Below, piece after piece: positions 15,296 through 22,577 of a stretch of DNA of 64,000 nucleotides. The notes under the pieces were generated by a model. That model had not been told where the DNA came from and did no database searches. It saw only the letters and a program-made list of their open reading frames with translations. The stretch is from JADFDG01 sp965232985 (GTDB taxonomy: Bacteria > Pseudomonadota > Gammaproteobacteria > Pseudomonadales > JADFDG01): contig CBDDRC010000043.1 of the NCBI GenBank assembly GCA_965232985.1, positions 62,001-126,000 of the forward strand. Direction: 5' to 3'. Made by a program: the position numbers and the translations under genes. Each line of letters opens with the position of its first letter. Within the stretch, counting starts at the first letter, position 1.

Positions 15296-15667
15296 TCACT
15301 TGTTCTTCGGCGTCTTACGCTGCGCGGGGGCCTTCTTCTTTTCCCCTGCTTCCAGAGGCGGCGGCACTACTGTTTTTACGGCTGCGAGTTCGGCATCTCT
15401 TTCGGCGGCCAGCTTCTTGGCTTTCGCAATGTCCTTGTCCTGCGTTGATTTGTCGCCACCACAAAGAAGGAAATACAGAACCAGACCTTCTTTCCTGTAA
15501 TACACGCGGTAGCCGGGGCCGTAGTCGATCTTGAGTTCGCTAATTCCTTCGCCTACCGGGGCCACGTCGCCCGGATTCCCAAGAGCCAGCATGTCTATAC
15601 GCTTCGCAATTTTGGCAATGGCGCGGCCGCCGGGTGTCGGAAATTCCCACCCCGGGCTCAATGTCAT
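15296..15667 (-). CDS. RelE/ParE-family toxin, N-terminus probably lost
   Basis: 123 residues as read. The central part is the RelE/HigB-like core: IAKIAKRIDMLALGNPGDVAPVGEG, ISELKIDYGPGYRVYYRKEG, and LLCGGDKSTQDKDI. The first about 15 residues (MTLSPGWEFPTPGG) do not match the usual start of this family (a strand plus WLDGLRD-type helix), and the break coincides with unrelated sequence beyond 15667. The C-terminus carries an unusual Lys/Pro-rich extension (about 85-123). It may be an inactive 5'-truncated toxin kept with an intact antitoxin. Confidence 0.7.
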   Translation of the reverse strand: MTLSPGWEFPTPGGRAIAKIAKRIDMLALGNPGDVAPVGEGISELKIDYGPGYRVYYRKEGLVLYFLLCGGDKSTQDKDIAKAKKLAAERDAELAAVKTVVPPPLEAGEKKKAPAQRKTPKNK

Positions 15668-15827
15668 TTGGGGTCTGATTAACGCCGTTTCTGGTATCGT
15701 CCTTCTCGACTATGCGCCAGTCACGGTTGGTTTAAATCAGTCTTTTATTGCAGCGGTTCTTGGTGCACTGGTAGGTGGGTCGCTCATAGCAAGCTATTTT
15801 TATCGCGTGCGTAGCGGCGGCAAGTGA
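15668..15827 (+). pseudogene. 3' fragment of a small membrane-protein gene
   Basis: Plus-strand reading to a stop at 15827 gives VIWGLINAVSGIVLLDYAP, then AAVLGALVGGSLIASYFYRVRSGGK: two hydrophobic segments and a natural-looking C-terminus. No start fits, because the sequence before 15665 belongs to the toxin on the other strand. It appears to be a broken gene joined to the truncated toxin. Confidence 0.35.
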
Positions 15828-15898
15828 GGGCGGGGCACTCTTCGTTGTACTCGAGCAACTATCCCCACGCGGCCATAACCGCCCGGATAGCCCTGCGC

Positions 15899-15934
15899 CT
15901 GCAACAACTGCAACAACTGCAACAACTGCAACAA
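15899..15934. repeat. Four perfect copies of a 9-bp tandem repeat
   Basis: CTGCAACAA repeated at 15899, 15908, 15917 and 15926. It lies in a non-coding gap; a slippage-prone microsatellite with no gene across it that I can support. Confidence 0.9.
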
Positions 15935-15971
15935 ACAGCCGGGCTGTGCGCGCCGAAAAACGTCAGCGCCA

Positions 15972-15996
15972 GATAAAGCCGGCAAACCTGCCGGCT
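15972..15996 (-). terminator. Probable terminator of the cytochrome c5 gene
   Basis: Stem AGCCGGCA/TGCCGGCT (15977-15984 and 15989-15996) with a 4-nt loop, followed on the minus strand by TTTAT. It lies just past the stop at 16001. Confidence 0.6.
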
Positions 15997-16000
15997 GGCG

Positions 16001-16477
16001 TCACTTTGCCTTGCCGGCCATGTACTTCACGCCGTTTGCAATCTCTTCGTCAGAGCAGGCGGCGCAACCGCCTTTCGCAGGCATCTGGCCTTTCTTGCCG
16101 GTGAAGCCGTTCAGCGCGTGCTGGATCAGGATTTTTTCGCCCTGCGCAATGCGCGGGCTCCAGTCGGCCTTGTCGCCGACCTTCGGCGCCCCGGCAACAC
16201 CGATGCTGTGGCAGGCGGTGCAGACAGCGTTGTAGACCTGCTCGCCGGTGCGCGGGCCGGCAGACGCGCCAGCAAGCGGCTGGGCGGCAAGACCAACCGG
16301 CTTGCACTCCTCCCCCTGAACGCAAACGCTGCCGACCGGCTTGATGCGCTCCTTGACGGCCGCCGGGCTCATCGAGGACTCGGCACCGAGCTGACCCGGA
16401 GCGGCGACAGCGGCAGACGACAGAACCAGGGCGGCAGCGGCCACCAGCAGACGGTTGATCACGGTGAGCTTTATCAC
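16001..16477 (-). CDS. Cytochrome c5-type monoheme c protein
   Basis: 158 residues from a GTG at 16477 (GAGG 9 bp upstream); the frame is open a further 24 codons upstream. A signal peptide ends near AVAAPGQ. The heme site is CTACH, the distal Met lies in KGQMPAKGG, and the extra Cys pair CAAC forms the disulfide typical of cytochrome c5. A region of about 45 residues with its own Cys pair (VCVQGEEC) sits between signal and heme domain. It is a periplasmic electron carrier, likely donor to a terminal oxidase or reductase. Confidence 0.88.
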   Translation of the reverse strand: MIKLTVINRLLVAAAALVLSSAAVAAPGQLGAESSMSPAAVKERIKPVGSVCVQGEECKPVGLAAQPLAGASAGPRTGEQVYNAVCTACHSIGVAGAPKVGDKADWSPRIAQGEKILIQHALNGFTGKKGQMPAKGGCAACSDEEIANGVKYMAGKAK

Positions 16478-16557
16478 GAAGAAGTACCTCAACAGGGGAT
16501 CGGGGACTAACCAAAAGAAGCCCGGAAAACCGGCGGGGATTATAGCCATGCAGCCGG

Positions 16558-17472
16558 TCAGTGCCCACAGCCTTCGTGGTGTTCGTGATCGCCGGCCGGC
16601 GTGTCGCCCTCGCCGTCGAAGGACAGGATGGCCGAGTAAAACTCCGGCCGGCGGTCGCGGAACACGCCCCAGGCAGTGCGGGCCTCGCGCACGGCATCGA
16701 GATCAAAGGTGTGAACCAGCACCGACTCGGTCACCCGGTCGGCCTCCTGCACTTTGGCGCCAGTGTGGTCGGCGATGAATGACGAGCCGTAAAACGTCAA
16801 TGCGCAGGATTCGCCCTGCTCGCGACCGATACGGTTTGCTGCAATCACCGGCACCAGATTGGCACCGGCATGACCCTGCATCACGCGCTGCCAGTGGCCG
16901 CTTGAATCGATCGTCGCATCGTGCGGTTCGCTGCCGATCGCAGTCGGATACAGCAGCAATTCTGCGCCGGCCAGCACCATGCAGCGCGCCGCTTCCGGAA
17001 ACCACTGATCCCAACAAATACCGGCACCGATCGTGCCGTACTGCGTTTCCCAGACGATGAACCCGGTGTCGCCCGGCGTGAAATAATGCTTTTCCTGATA
17101 ACCGGGGCCGTTCGGGATATGACTCTTGCGGTAGTTGCCGAGCACAGTGCCATCGGCATCGATCATCGCCAGCGAATTGAAAAAGGCATTACCTGCACGC
17201 TCGAAATACGACACCGGAATCACCGCGTTCAATGCCGCCGCGAGTTTCGAAAACCGGGCGATTGTCGGATGGCCGGCAAACGGCTGCGCCAGCGCGAAAT
17301 ATTTCTCATCCTGGTCTTTGCAGAAGTACGGCGACTCGAACAGTTCCTGGATGAGGATCACCTGCGCGCCCCGCTGCGCCGCCTCGCGGGCGAGCTTTTC
17401 GGCGCGGGCAATATTGGCCTCAATGTCCCAGTCGCAGGCGAACTGGGTGGTGGCAACGGTCACGCTACGCAT
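16558..17472 (-). CDS. aguB: N-carbamoylputrescine amidase (nitrilase superfamily)
   Basis: 304 residues. The nitrilase catalytic triad is visible: Glu43 (ILIQELFESPYF), Lys116 (GNYRKSHIPNGPGY) and Cys153 (GICWDQWFPEAAR). FCKDQDEKYF and the WDQWFPE context are characteristic of AguB, which converts N-carbamoylputrescine to putrescine in the agmatine pathway. No agmatine deiminase (aguA) is in the window. The C-terminus has a His-rich tail (HEHHEGCGH) not usual for the family. It lies on the minus strand upstream of the cytochrome gene. Confidence 0.88.
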   Translation of the reverse strand: MRSVTVATTQFACDWDIEANIARAEKLAREAAQRGAQVILIQELFESPYFCKDQDEKYFALAQPFAGHPTIARFSKLAAALNAVIPVSYFERAGNAFFNSLAMIDADGTVLGNYRKSHIPNGPGYQEKHYFTPGDTGFIVWETQYGTIGAGICWDQWFPEAARCMVLAGAELLLYPTAIGSEPHDATIDSSGHWQRVMQGHAGANLVPVIAANRIGREQGESCALTFYGSSFIADHTGAKVQEADRVTESVLVHTFDLDAVREARTAWGVFRDRRPEFYSAILSFDGEGDTPAGDHEHHEGCGH

Positions 17473-17661
17473 GGCGAATACCTCAACCTGACGGACGCCG
17501 CGCAGGGTACCAGACTCAGGACAACCGAAACTTGCCGGCCAACCGGCTGTCGCCCGTCAACGAAATACCGGCCCATCTGGTATAGAAAGGTTGGGCTGTT
17601 GAACCCGGGCTCTCTGCCGCTGTCGGATATACGCATCCTTTCCACCCATGGAGCAATATCG

Positions 17662-18129
17662 ATGAAAACACGTTACGCGCTGGCCTTGACCGGCCTACTG
17701 CTCGTCCCGGCCGTCCAGGCTGAAAACACGCCCGCGCCCGCCGCTGCGCCCGCCGCCCAAACCGCCCCGGGGAAGGCCGCCGGAACCATGCCGCAAGGCA
17801 AGGGCATGGAGGGTATGGGGATGAAACGCGACCCCATGATGATGTCGGACGATTCGCTGGACCAGCCGCAGATGCAGAAGGATCTGCAGCTCACCGACCC
17901 GCAGAAGCAACAGGTACAGGCGATCCACAAGGAAGCAAAAGAAAAACACGAAGCAATTCGTGCGGAAACGCAGGCCAAAATCAAGCAGGTGCTGACGCCG
18001 GAGCAGTACCAGAAACTCCAGGATCATCGCGCGAAGAAAATGGACCGGCGCGAAGATCGTCTGCAGAAGAGGGAGGATCGCATCGAGAAACGCAAGGACC
18101 ACATGAAGGACCCCCATAGCAGCCACTAA
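17662..18129 (+). CDS. Spy/CpxP-like periplasmic protein
   Basis: 155 residues from the ATG at 17662. The signal peptide (MKTRYALALTGLLLVPAVQA-EN) is followed by an Ala/Pro-rich linker, a Met/Gly-rich patch (KGMEGMGMKRDPMMM), then two LTxxQ motifs (LQLTDPQKQQ, VLTPEQYQKL) in a long, highly charged coiled helix. LTxxQ proteins of the Spy/CpxP group are envelope chaperones or stress modulators. The Met-rich patch might bind copper. The last 35 residues are almost all Lys/Arg/Asp/Glu. Confidence 0.72.
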   Translation: MKTRYALALTGLLLVPAVQAENTPAPAAAPAAQTAPGKAAGTMPQGKGMEGMGMKRDPMMMSDDSLDQPQMQKDLQLTDPQKQQVQAIHKEAKEKHEAIRAETQAKIKQVLTPEQYQKLQDHRAKKMDRREDRLQKREDRIEKRKDHMKDPHSSH

Positions 18130-18227
18130 TCGCCTGACTGACGCAAGCCGGCAGCATGCCTTGCGCGCTGCCGGCTTGCGCGGTTAGTTTGATCGCGCGC
18201 CCGCCCCTGCAGCCTGTTGGAGATCGT

Positions 18228-18689
18228 ATGCAGTTTCGTGCACTCGCTGCCTTGGTGATTTGCCTGCTGGCATCGTCAGCCGCACAGGCCTTTGATCTGT
18301 GTGCCCGCATCGATGTCCGCTACCTTGATGCACACACCGGCCAACAATGGACGCCCGCCGCATCGGTCACCATGTTGCCGGCCGGCGAAACGCTGCGCTG
18401 CCAGTTGCAGGCCGGAGTGAACACCGTGCATGTGCGCATCCTCAAGGAGGTGGGCCCTGCTGCACCACAGAGAGGCCAATACACGGCCTCGCCACGCATC
18501 GCCGACATGGGCCCGACAGCCTGGTACACACACGCGCCCGATCCTGGCAACATCAATCATTTTTCCTACGGTGCAATCCGTTTCGCGGCCGGGTACGTCT
18601 ACATTGTCGAAGGCCTTCCGGAAGGTCGGGGCGCAGCGAGTGCGCGGCAGATTGCCACGCTCTACCTGAAGGCCATCAGTCCACGCTGA
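18228..18689 (+). CDS. Exported protein of unknown function
   Basis: 153 residues from the ATG at 18228, with a signal peptide ending at AAQA-FDLCARID. The mature domain is probably beta-rich (DVRYLDAHTGQQW, ETLRCQLQAGVNTVHVRIL, YVYIVEGLPEG) with two Cys that could pair. No family recognised. It stands between the Spy-like gene and a zinc-ribbon membrane protein, all on the plus strand. Confidence 0.65.
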   Translation: MQFRALAALVICLLASSAAQAFDLCARIDVRYLDAHTGQQWTPAASVTMLPAGETLRCQLQAGVNTVHVRILKEVGPAAPQRGQYTASPRIADMGPTAWYTHAPDPGNINHFSYGAIRFAAGYVYIVEGLPEGRGAASARQIATLYLKAISPR

Positions 18690-18695
18690 CCTGGC

Positions 18696-19031
18696 ATGAT
18701 CCAGCGCAAATGTCCGGCTTGCCATAAGGCATTGCGCAAACCGTTGCGCCCCGCAGGCGCGATCGGCGCGGCCGCCTATATGCAGTTCTGCCCGCACTGT
18801 TTGCGCGAGCTTGTTTACGGATATGGCATCAAGGTGCGCTTCGGGCTCGTCATCTTTCTGCTTGGCGCCTACTGGGCGGGATGGTTCGACGCGGCAGGCA
18901 CCAACACCGGTATCGTTTTGCGTGTCATCGCCATTGCGGCATTGTTTGGCGTGTGGATCTTTATGCCAACCTTCGTTGCCGGCCCCCGTCGCTACGACGA
19001 ACAAACTCGCATGGCAAATGAAATTGCATAA
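18696..19031 (+). CDS. Membrane protein with N-terminal zinc ribbon, unknown function
   Basis: 111 residues. Two Cys pairs (CPAC at 6-9 and CPHC at 32-35) form a likely zinc ribbon. Two membrane helices follow (about 47-66 VRFGLVIFLLGAYWAGW and 75-96 VLRVIAIAALFGVWIFMP). It begins 7 bp after the previous stop, suggesting co-transcription. The function is unknown. Confidence 0.6.
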   Translation: MIQRKCPACHKALRKPLRPAGAIGAAAYMQFCPHCLRELVYGYGIKVRFGLVIFLLGAYWAGWFDAAGTNTGIVLRVIAIAALFGVWIFMPTFVAGPRRYDEQTRMANEIA

Positions 19032-19084
19032 TGCTGCCGCCACGCTCACTGCCGCATCGCGGCCTGCACTGAGACAACCTGGCG

Positions 19085-19600
19085 ATGCGCAACGACCAGC
19101 CTTACAACATCCTGTTCCTCTGCACCGGCAACTCGGCACGCTCGATCATCGCCGAGGGGCTCGTCAATCTGCTGGGCAAAGATCGCTTCCGCGCCTACAG
19201 TGCCGGCAGCCAACCGACCGGGCAGGTTAACCCGTTTGCAATTGAGCTGTTGGCACAGCTTGGTTACGACGTATCGGGCGCGCGCAGCAAATCCTGGGAT
19301 GCGTTTGTGCAACCCGGTGCGCCGCACATGCATTTCATCATCACGGTATGCGACAACGCGGCCAATACAGCATGCCCGATCTGGCCGGGTCACCCAGCGG
19401 TTGCACACTGGGGATTTGCCGACCCAGCGGCAATCGCAGGCAGCAACGAGGTGAAACGCGCCGCCTTTCAGCGCACCTTCAGTGAGATCCACGAGCGCGT
19501 GCAGTTGTTGCTCGCCTTGCCGATCACCGAACTCGACCACCGCACCATGCTGCAGAAGTTGCGGGAGATCGGCGCAACACCGGGGCACCCACATCCGTAA
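19085..19600 (+). CDS. arsC: Low-molecular-weight phosphatase family protein, arsenate-reductase type
   Basis: 171 residues. The active-site loop is LFLCTGNSARS (Cys13 to Arg19), followed by YSAGSQPTG, MHFIITVCDNAANTACPIWPG and HWGFADPAA. The Cys in the VCDNA stretch and the next in ACPIW match the relay cysteines of thioredoxin-coupled arsenate reductases. It would reduce arsenate to arsenite. No arsR or arsB/acr3 efflux gene is adjacent, so the role rests on sequence alone. Confidence 0.8.
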   Translation: MRNDQPYNILFLCTGNSARSIIAEGLVNLLGKDRFRAYSAGSQPTGQVNPFAIELLAQLGYDVSGARSKSWDAFVQPGAPHMHFIITVCDNAANTACPIWPGHPAVAHWGFADPAAIAGSNEVKRAAFQRTFSEIHERVQLLLALPITELDHRTMLQKLREIGATPGHPHP

Positions 19601-19604
19601 ATCC

Positions 19605-19878
19605 CGCCTGCTCCCGCTGATCTTCTGGTAAATGCGCGCGCAGACTCACCGCGAAGACAACCGGCAAACCCACGCTGGCTCTGTAGTTTTCCGGCCTTGT
19701 CGAACCTTGCGGGGTCATTACCTCTAGCCAACAGCATTTCTGCCGTTTCGTAAAAGACCGGGGAGTCGTTGAATGCGGCCTCCGTCGGGACATGCGCGCA
19801 GGAGAGCTTCTTTTCATGGCCACACAAACTGCATTTCCCATTTCGAGATGCCATGGCGTCGCCAAATGCCTCTGACAA
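19605..19878 (-). pseudogene. Truncated gene with zinc-finger-like N-terminus
   Basis: From an ATG at 19878 the minus strand reads ASRNGKCSLCGHEKKLSCAHV, then PTEAAFNDSPVFYETAEMLL and KLQSQRGFAGCL. The C-x2-C ... C-x-H pattern looks like the start of an HNH or restriction-type protein. The frame then runs into arsC on the other strand with no natural end. Probably the surviving 5' part of a lost gene. Confidence 0.35.
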
Positions 19879-19880
19879 AT

Positions 19881-19887
19881 GTTAGCT
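19881..19887 (+). repeat. Isolated cassette core site GTTAGCT
   Basis: GTTAGCT matches the GTTRRRY core of cassette junctions. Together with attC-like site C (core at 20507) it would bound a cassette of about 626 bp containing the next toxin-antitoxin pair. A 7-bp match alone is weak; the position is what makes it notable. Confidence 0.35.
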
Positions 19888-19920
19888 ACGCGAGCGGGGC
19901 TTCGAGTAGCTCCCCGGAAG

Positions 19921-19936
19921 CGGGTATACTTACCCG
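19921..19936. promoter_or_regulatory. Promoter with overlapping operator dyad
   Basis: CGGGTA-TACT-TACCCG, perfect 6-bp arms, with a good -10 hexamer TATACT (19925-19930) in its centre, 24 bp before the antitoxin start. Binding of the toxin-antitoxin complex here would block RNA polymerase. Confidence 0.55.
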
Positions 19937-19959
19937 GCACCGCCAGAGGCGTAAAACCC

Positions 19960-20160
19960 ATGAATATTCAAAAGCTTAGCACTAGCGAGCGCATCATTCT
20001 GGCCCAGGAACTCTGGGAAAGCGTGCATGAGGCCGCCAATGACGTCGTTGTAACGAAAGAGCAGCAGGCCGTTCTGGAGCAGCGCTTGGCCGCGATGGCC
20101 TCAGACGCCAACCCCGGGGACACCTGGGAAAACGTGAAGCGTCGCATCATCAAGGCCTAA
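19960..20160 (+). CDS. Antitoxin, addiction-module component family
   Basis: 66 residues from the ATG at 19960 after AGAGGCG. The N-terminus LSTSERIILAQELWESVHE is the signature of this short antitoxin family (PF09720 type); the C-terminus ends GDTWENVKRRI. It neutralises the toxin that starts 1 bp after its stop. Confidence 0.82.
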   Translation: MNIQKLSTSERIILAQELWESVHEAANDVVVTKEQQAVLEQRLAAMASDANPGDTWENVKRRIIKA

Positions 20161-20161
20161 C

Positions 20162-20458
20162 GTGGCCTACGAACTGTTTGTCCGCCCCGAGGCAGAAGCG
20201 GATCTCGCAGACACCTATACCTTCTATCAAGAGTGTCGTCCCGGCTTGGGCAACGACTTCATGCTTTGCCCCGAGGAAGCGGTCGAGCGAGTCCTCAAGA
20301 ATCCGTTCCAGTATCAGGAAGTGCATATGGGTGTGCGCCGCGCGCTCATTCATCGGTTCCCGTACTGCGTCTTCTATATCGTCATTGAACGCAAGATCAG
20401 TGTTCTTGCCGTCATGCACGCCGCGCGTAATCCTGAGCAGTGGAAGGCGCGTACCTGA
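20162..20458 (+). CDS. RelE/ParE-family toxin
   Basis: 98 residues from a GTG at 20162, directly behind the antitoxin stop. ParE-like fold: VRPEAEADLADTYTFYQECRPGLGNDF, NPFQYQEVHMGVRRALIHRFPYCVFYIV and VLAVMHAARNPEQW. This group acts either on gyrase or on mRNA; sequence does not decide. It ends right at attC-like site C. Confidence 0.85.
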   Translation: MAYELFVRPEAEADLADTYTFYQECRPGLGNDFMLCPEEAVERVLKNPFQYQEVHMGVRRALIHRFPYCVFYIVIERKISVLAVMHAARNPEQWKART

Positions 20459-20513
20459 CCATTCCTTCGAACGGACGTCCCTGACGGGCCGCCGCTCAAC
20501 TCAAACGTTAGCC
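20455..20513 (+). repeat. attC-like recombination site C
   Basis: Core GTTAGCC at 20507-20513 after GGACGTCCCTGACGGGCCGC and CAACTCAAAC. The left part TTCCTTCGAACGG pairs imperfectly with the right arm. It lies directly behind the toxin stop, as attC does in gene cassettes. Confidence 0.65.
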
Positions 20514-20554
20514 GCTTTAGGCCACCCTCAATCCGTGCCCGGCTTGCCCTACAC

Positions 20555-20579
20555 GAATGCCATGTAATACAGTGCATTC
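20555..20579. promoter_or_regulatory. Operator dyad of the ribbon-helix-helix antitoxin pair
   Basis: GAATGC (20555-20560) and GCATTC (20574-20579) face each other across 13 bp that hold a TAATAC -10-like hexamer. The antitoxin starts 21 bp downstream after a strong AGGGGGG ribosome site. Confidence 0.4.
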
Positions 20580-20599
20580 ATTCGTAGGGGGGATTCACC

Positions 20600-20872
20600 A
20601 TGAGCGTAACCACCGTCAGGCTCCAGCCGGAAGTTGAAGTAGGCCTTGAGGCCATGGCCGGCAAACTCCACCGGAGCAAAAGTTGGGTTATTAATCAAGC
20701 TCTTAGGGAGTTCGTCGAGCGCCAGGAGCAAGAGCAGGCCCGGTGGCAGGAAACTCTGAAAGCCATGGAGTCAGTGGCGCAGGGCAGGGTGGTATCCGGT
20801 GAGGCTGTCCACACTTGGCTGCGTAGTTGGGGCACGGCCAACGAGTTGCCGCCGCCGAAGGCGGGTCAATGA
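20600..20872 (+). CDS. Ribbon-helix-helix antitoxin (CopG/ParD type)
   Basis: 90 residues. N-terminal ribbon-helix-helix: TVRLQPEVEVGLEAMAGKLHRSKSWVINQALREFVERQ. The C-terminal tail (about 45-90) would wrap the toxin. Its stop overlaps the toxin start (ATGA at 20869). It acts as repressor and antitoxin. Confidence 0.85.
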   Translation: MSVTTVRLQPEVEVGLEAMAGKLHRSKSWVINQALREFVERQEQEQARWQETLKAMESVAQGRVVSGEAVHTWLRSWGTANELPPPKAGQ

Positions 20873-21159
20873 GGCTTGTCTATTCGGAAGAGGCAGTAGC
20901 TGATCTTGTTCGTCTCCGAGCATTCATTGCAGAGAAAGATCCAGCAGCGGCTTCTCGTATTGCTGAAGAACTAATCGCTCGCATGGAAAAACTTTGTCTG
21001 TTCCCGCAAATGGGCGTGGAGGTTCCACAAGCACCACAGCCAGGTACTCTGCGTGACATGGTGTTCGGAAATTATGTCGTACGCTACGCGGCGCAAACAG
21101 AATCGATTGTAGTGCTTCGGCTCTGGCACCATCTCGAAAATCGTGCGGAAAGCGGCTAA
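20869..21159 (+). CDS. RelE/ParE-family toxin
   Basis: 96 residues from the ATG at 20869. Fold signature: YSEEAVADLVRLRAFIAEKDPAAASRIAEELIARMEKL, LRDMVFGNYVVRYA and IVVLRLWHHLENR. The stop codon TAA at 21157 lies inside GGCTAAC, the left core box of attC-like site D, as is common for cassette genes. Confidence 0.87.
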   Translation: MRLVYSEEAVADLVRLRAFIAEKDPAAASRIAEELIARMEKLCLFPQMGVEVPQAPQPGTLRDMVFGNYVVRYAAQTESIVVLRLWHHLENRAESG

Positions 21160-21180
21160 CCCTTCCGTAAGAGACTTCCC

Positions 21181-21503
21181 GTCAACTCCAAAATGATTGA
21201 TCCCGCTGGCCCGGCTTTGTCCGGGCCACTTCGTTTCTGTAACACCGCCGTCGCGTCAGTTTGGTAACGATTGCCAGACTGCATTTCCGTAATCGGTCTT
21301 GTTGAACGCGATGTCGCTGCGTTCGGACCACTGTATAAGCCGCACCCGGAGGCCTCATTCGTTCAGCGGTGATGCCCTTGGTTCGAGGATCAGTCGAGCC
21401 AATGCCGGCAACCATCTTGTTAGTCAGGCTCTCTCCGGGTCGGTCTGACCCGTTTACTACACTGTCGCTCTGGCGTTGAACGCTTGCTTACTATTTTCCT
21501 GGA
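21181..21503 (-). ncRNA. Non-coding IS tail, candidate guide (seek/bridge) RNA region
   Basis: 323 bp between the transposase stop and the IS end with no credible gene. In IS110-family elements a non-coding segment is transcribed as a guide RNA that pairs with target and donor; in the IS1111 group it lies downstream of the transposase, as here. A local hairpin GCCCGGCTTTGTCCGGGC lies at about 21208-21226. CGTTCAGCGG (21360-21369) matches the target flank CGTTCAAGCGG (22681-22691) except for one missing base. Confidence 0.45.
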
Positions 21504-22577
21504 TTATGCGGCGCAGGCTTTTTCCCGCTGCACCATCGGGTGTTTCAACCACGCTTCCGGATCGTAGGCTTCGCCACGTGCCAACATCGCCCAGATCTGG
21601 CGCGCATGTTTGTTGGCAATGGCGACAATTACTTTGCCAAACGGCAAGCGTGCCACGAGCTGGACGATCCATATCTGTTCGGCTGTCATCTTGTCTGCCG
21701 GCGTGACTTTTGCGCGCTGCAAACTACTGCGTGCGCCCTGGATCAGCAGCGTGCGCAGGTAGGTATCGCCACGGCAACTGATGCTGCCGAGCACAACCTT
21801 GCCGCCGGAACCAAACTGGCTCGGCGTCAGCCCCATCCAGGCCGCGCACTGCCGGCCGTTGCGGAAATCGGCGGCATTGCCGAGCGTGGCGACGACAGCA
21901 TCGGCCGTGATCGGACCGACACCGGTCAGGGCGCGAATCCGGATGCAGCGTTCGTCTTGTGCAACCTGCACCTTGATGTGGGCGTCACAGGCGGCCAGGC
22001 CATCCTCAATCGCTTCCCAGTGCCGTTGCTGCAGCCGGATCAACTCGACGAGCGTTGCCGGCAATGTATACGCGTCGAGCTGTGCCAGCGCACGCCGCAG
22101 GGCCACGCCGGACTTGTTGATGGCGATGCCGAACTCGGCGAGCAAACCACGAATACGGTTCATCGCTGCCAGTGCGTCCTTCTTGTAGCCCTCGCGTGCC
22201 CGGTGCCAGCTCAGGCGCGCCTGCTGGTCCACGGTCTTCATGCTGACGAATCGCATGTTGCCCTGCCGGGCTGCCGTGGCAATGGCTTCCGCATCGTTGC
22301 GATCGTTCTTCACCGCACCGCTTTTGCGAAACGGCTTCACAAACTGCGCCGCCATCAATTTCGGTGCCAAGCCATGCTGGCGGCAGACACGCGCCCAGTG
22401 GTGAGCGCTGCTGCAGGCCTCCATGGCAACTGCCGTGCCGGCGGGCAAATGCACCAGCCATTCGGCCAGGGCTTCACGATTCAGGTCCTTGCGCTGGACA
22501 ACACGCCCATTGCTATCGACGACACAGATGGAAAACAGCTGCTTTGCGAGATCGATTCCGACAGTTGTAGACTCCAT
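21504..22577 (-). CDS. IS110-family transposase, IS1111 group
   Basis: 357 residues from the ATG at 22577 (MESTTVGIDLAKQLF); the frame is open 14 codons further upstream. N-terminal RuvC-like DEDD domain: Asp in GIDLAKQ, Glu in VAMEACSSAHHW and the Asp pair in KNDRNDAEAIA. The C-terminal transposase_20 domain has IRALTGVGPITADAVVATLG, CAAWMGLTPSQFGSGGK and the serine-containing GSISCRGDTYLR. It looks intact and catalyses guide-directed insertion and excision through a circular form. Confidence 0.95.
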   Translation of the reverse strand: MESTTVGIDLAKQLFSICVVDSNGRVVQRKDLNREALAEWLVHLPAGTAVAMEACSSAHHWARVCRQHGLAPKLMAAQFVKPFRKSGAVKNDRNDAEAIATAARQGNMRFVSMKTVDQQARLSWHRAREGYKKDALAAMNRIRGLLAEFGIAINKSGVALRRALAQLDAYTLPATLVELIRLQQRHWEAIEDGLAACDAHIKVQVAQDERCIRIRALTGVGPITADAVVATLGNAADFRNGRQCAAWMGLTPSQFGSGGKVVLGSISCRGDTYLRTLLIQGARSSLQRAKVTPADKMTAEQIWIVQLVARLPFGKVIVAIANKHARQIWAMLARGEAYDPEAWLKHPMVQREKACAA

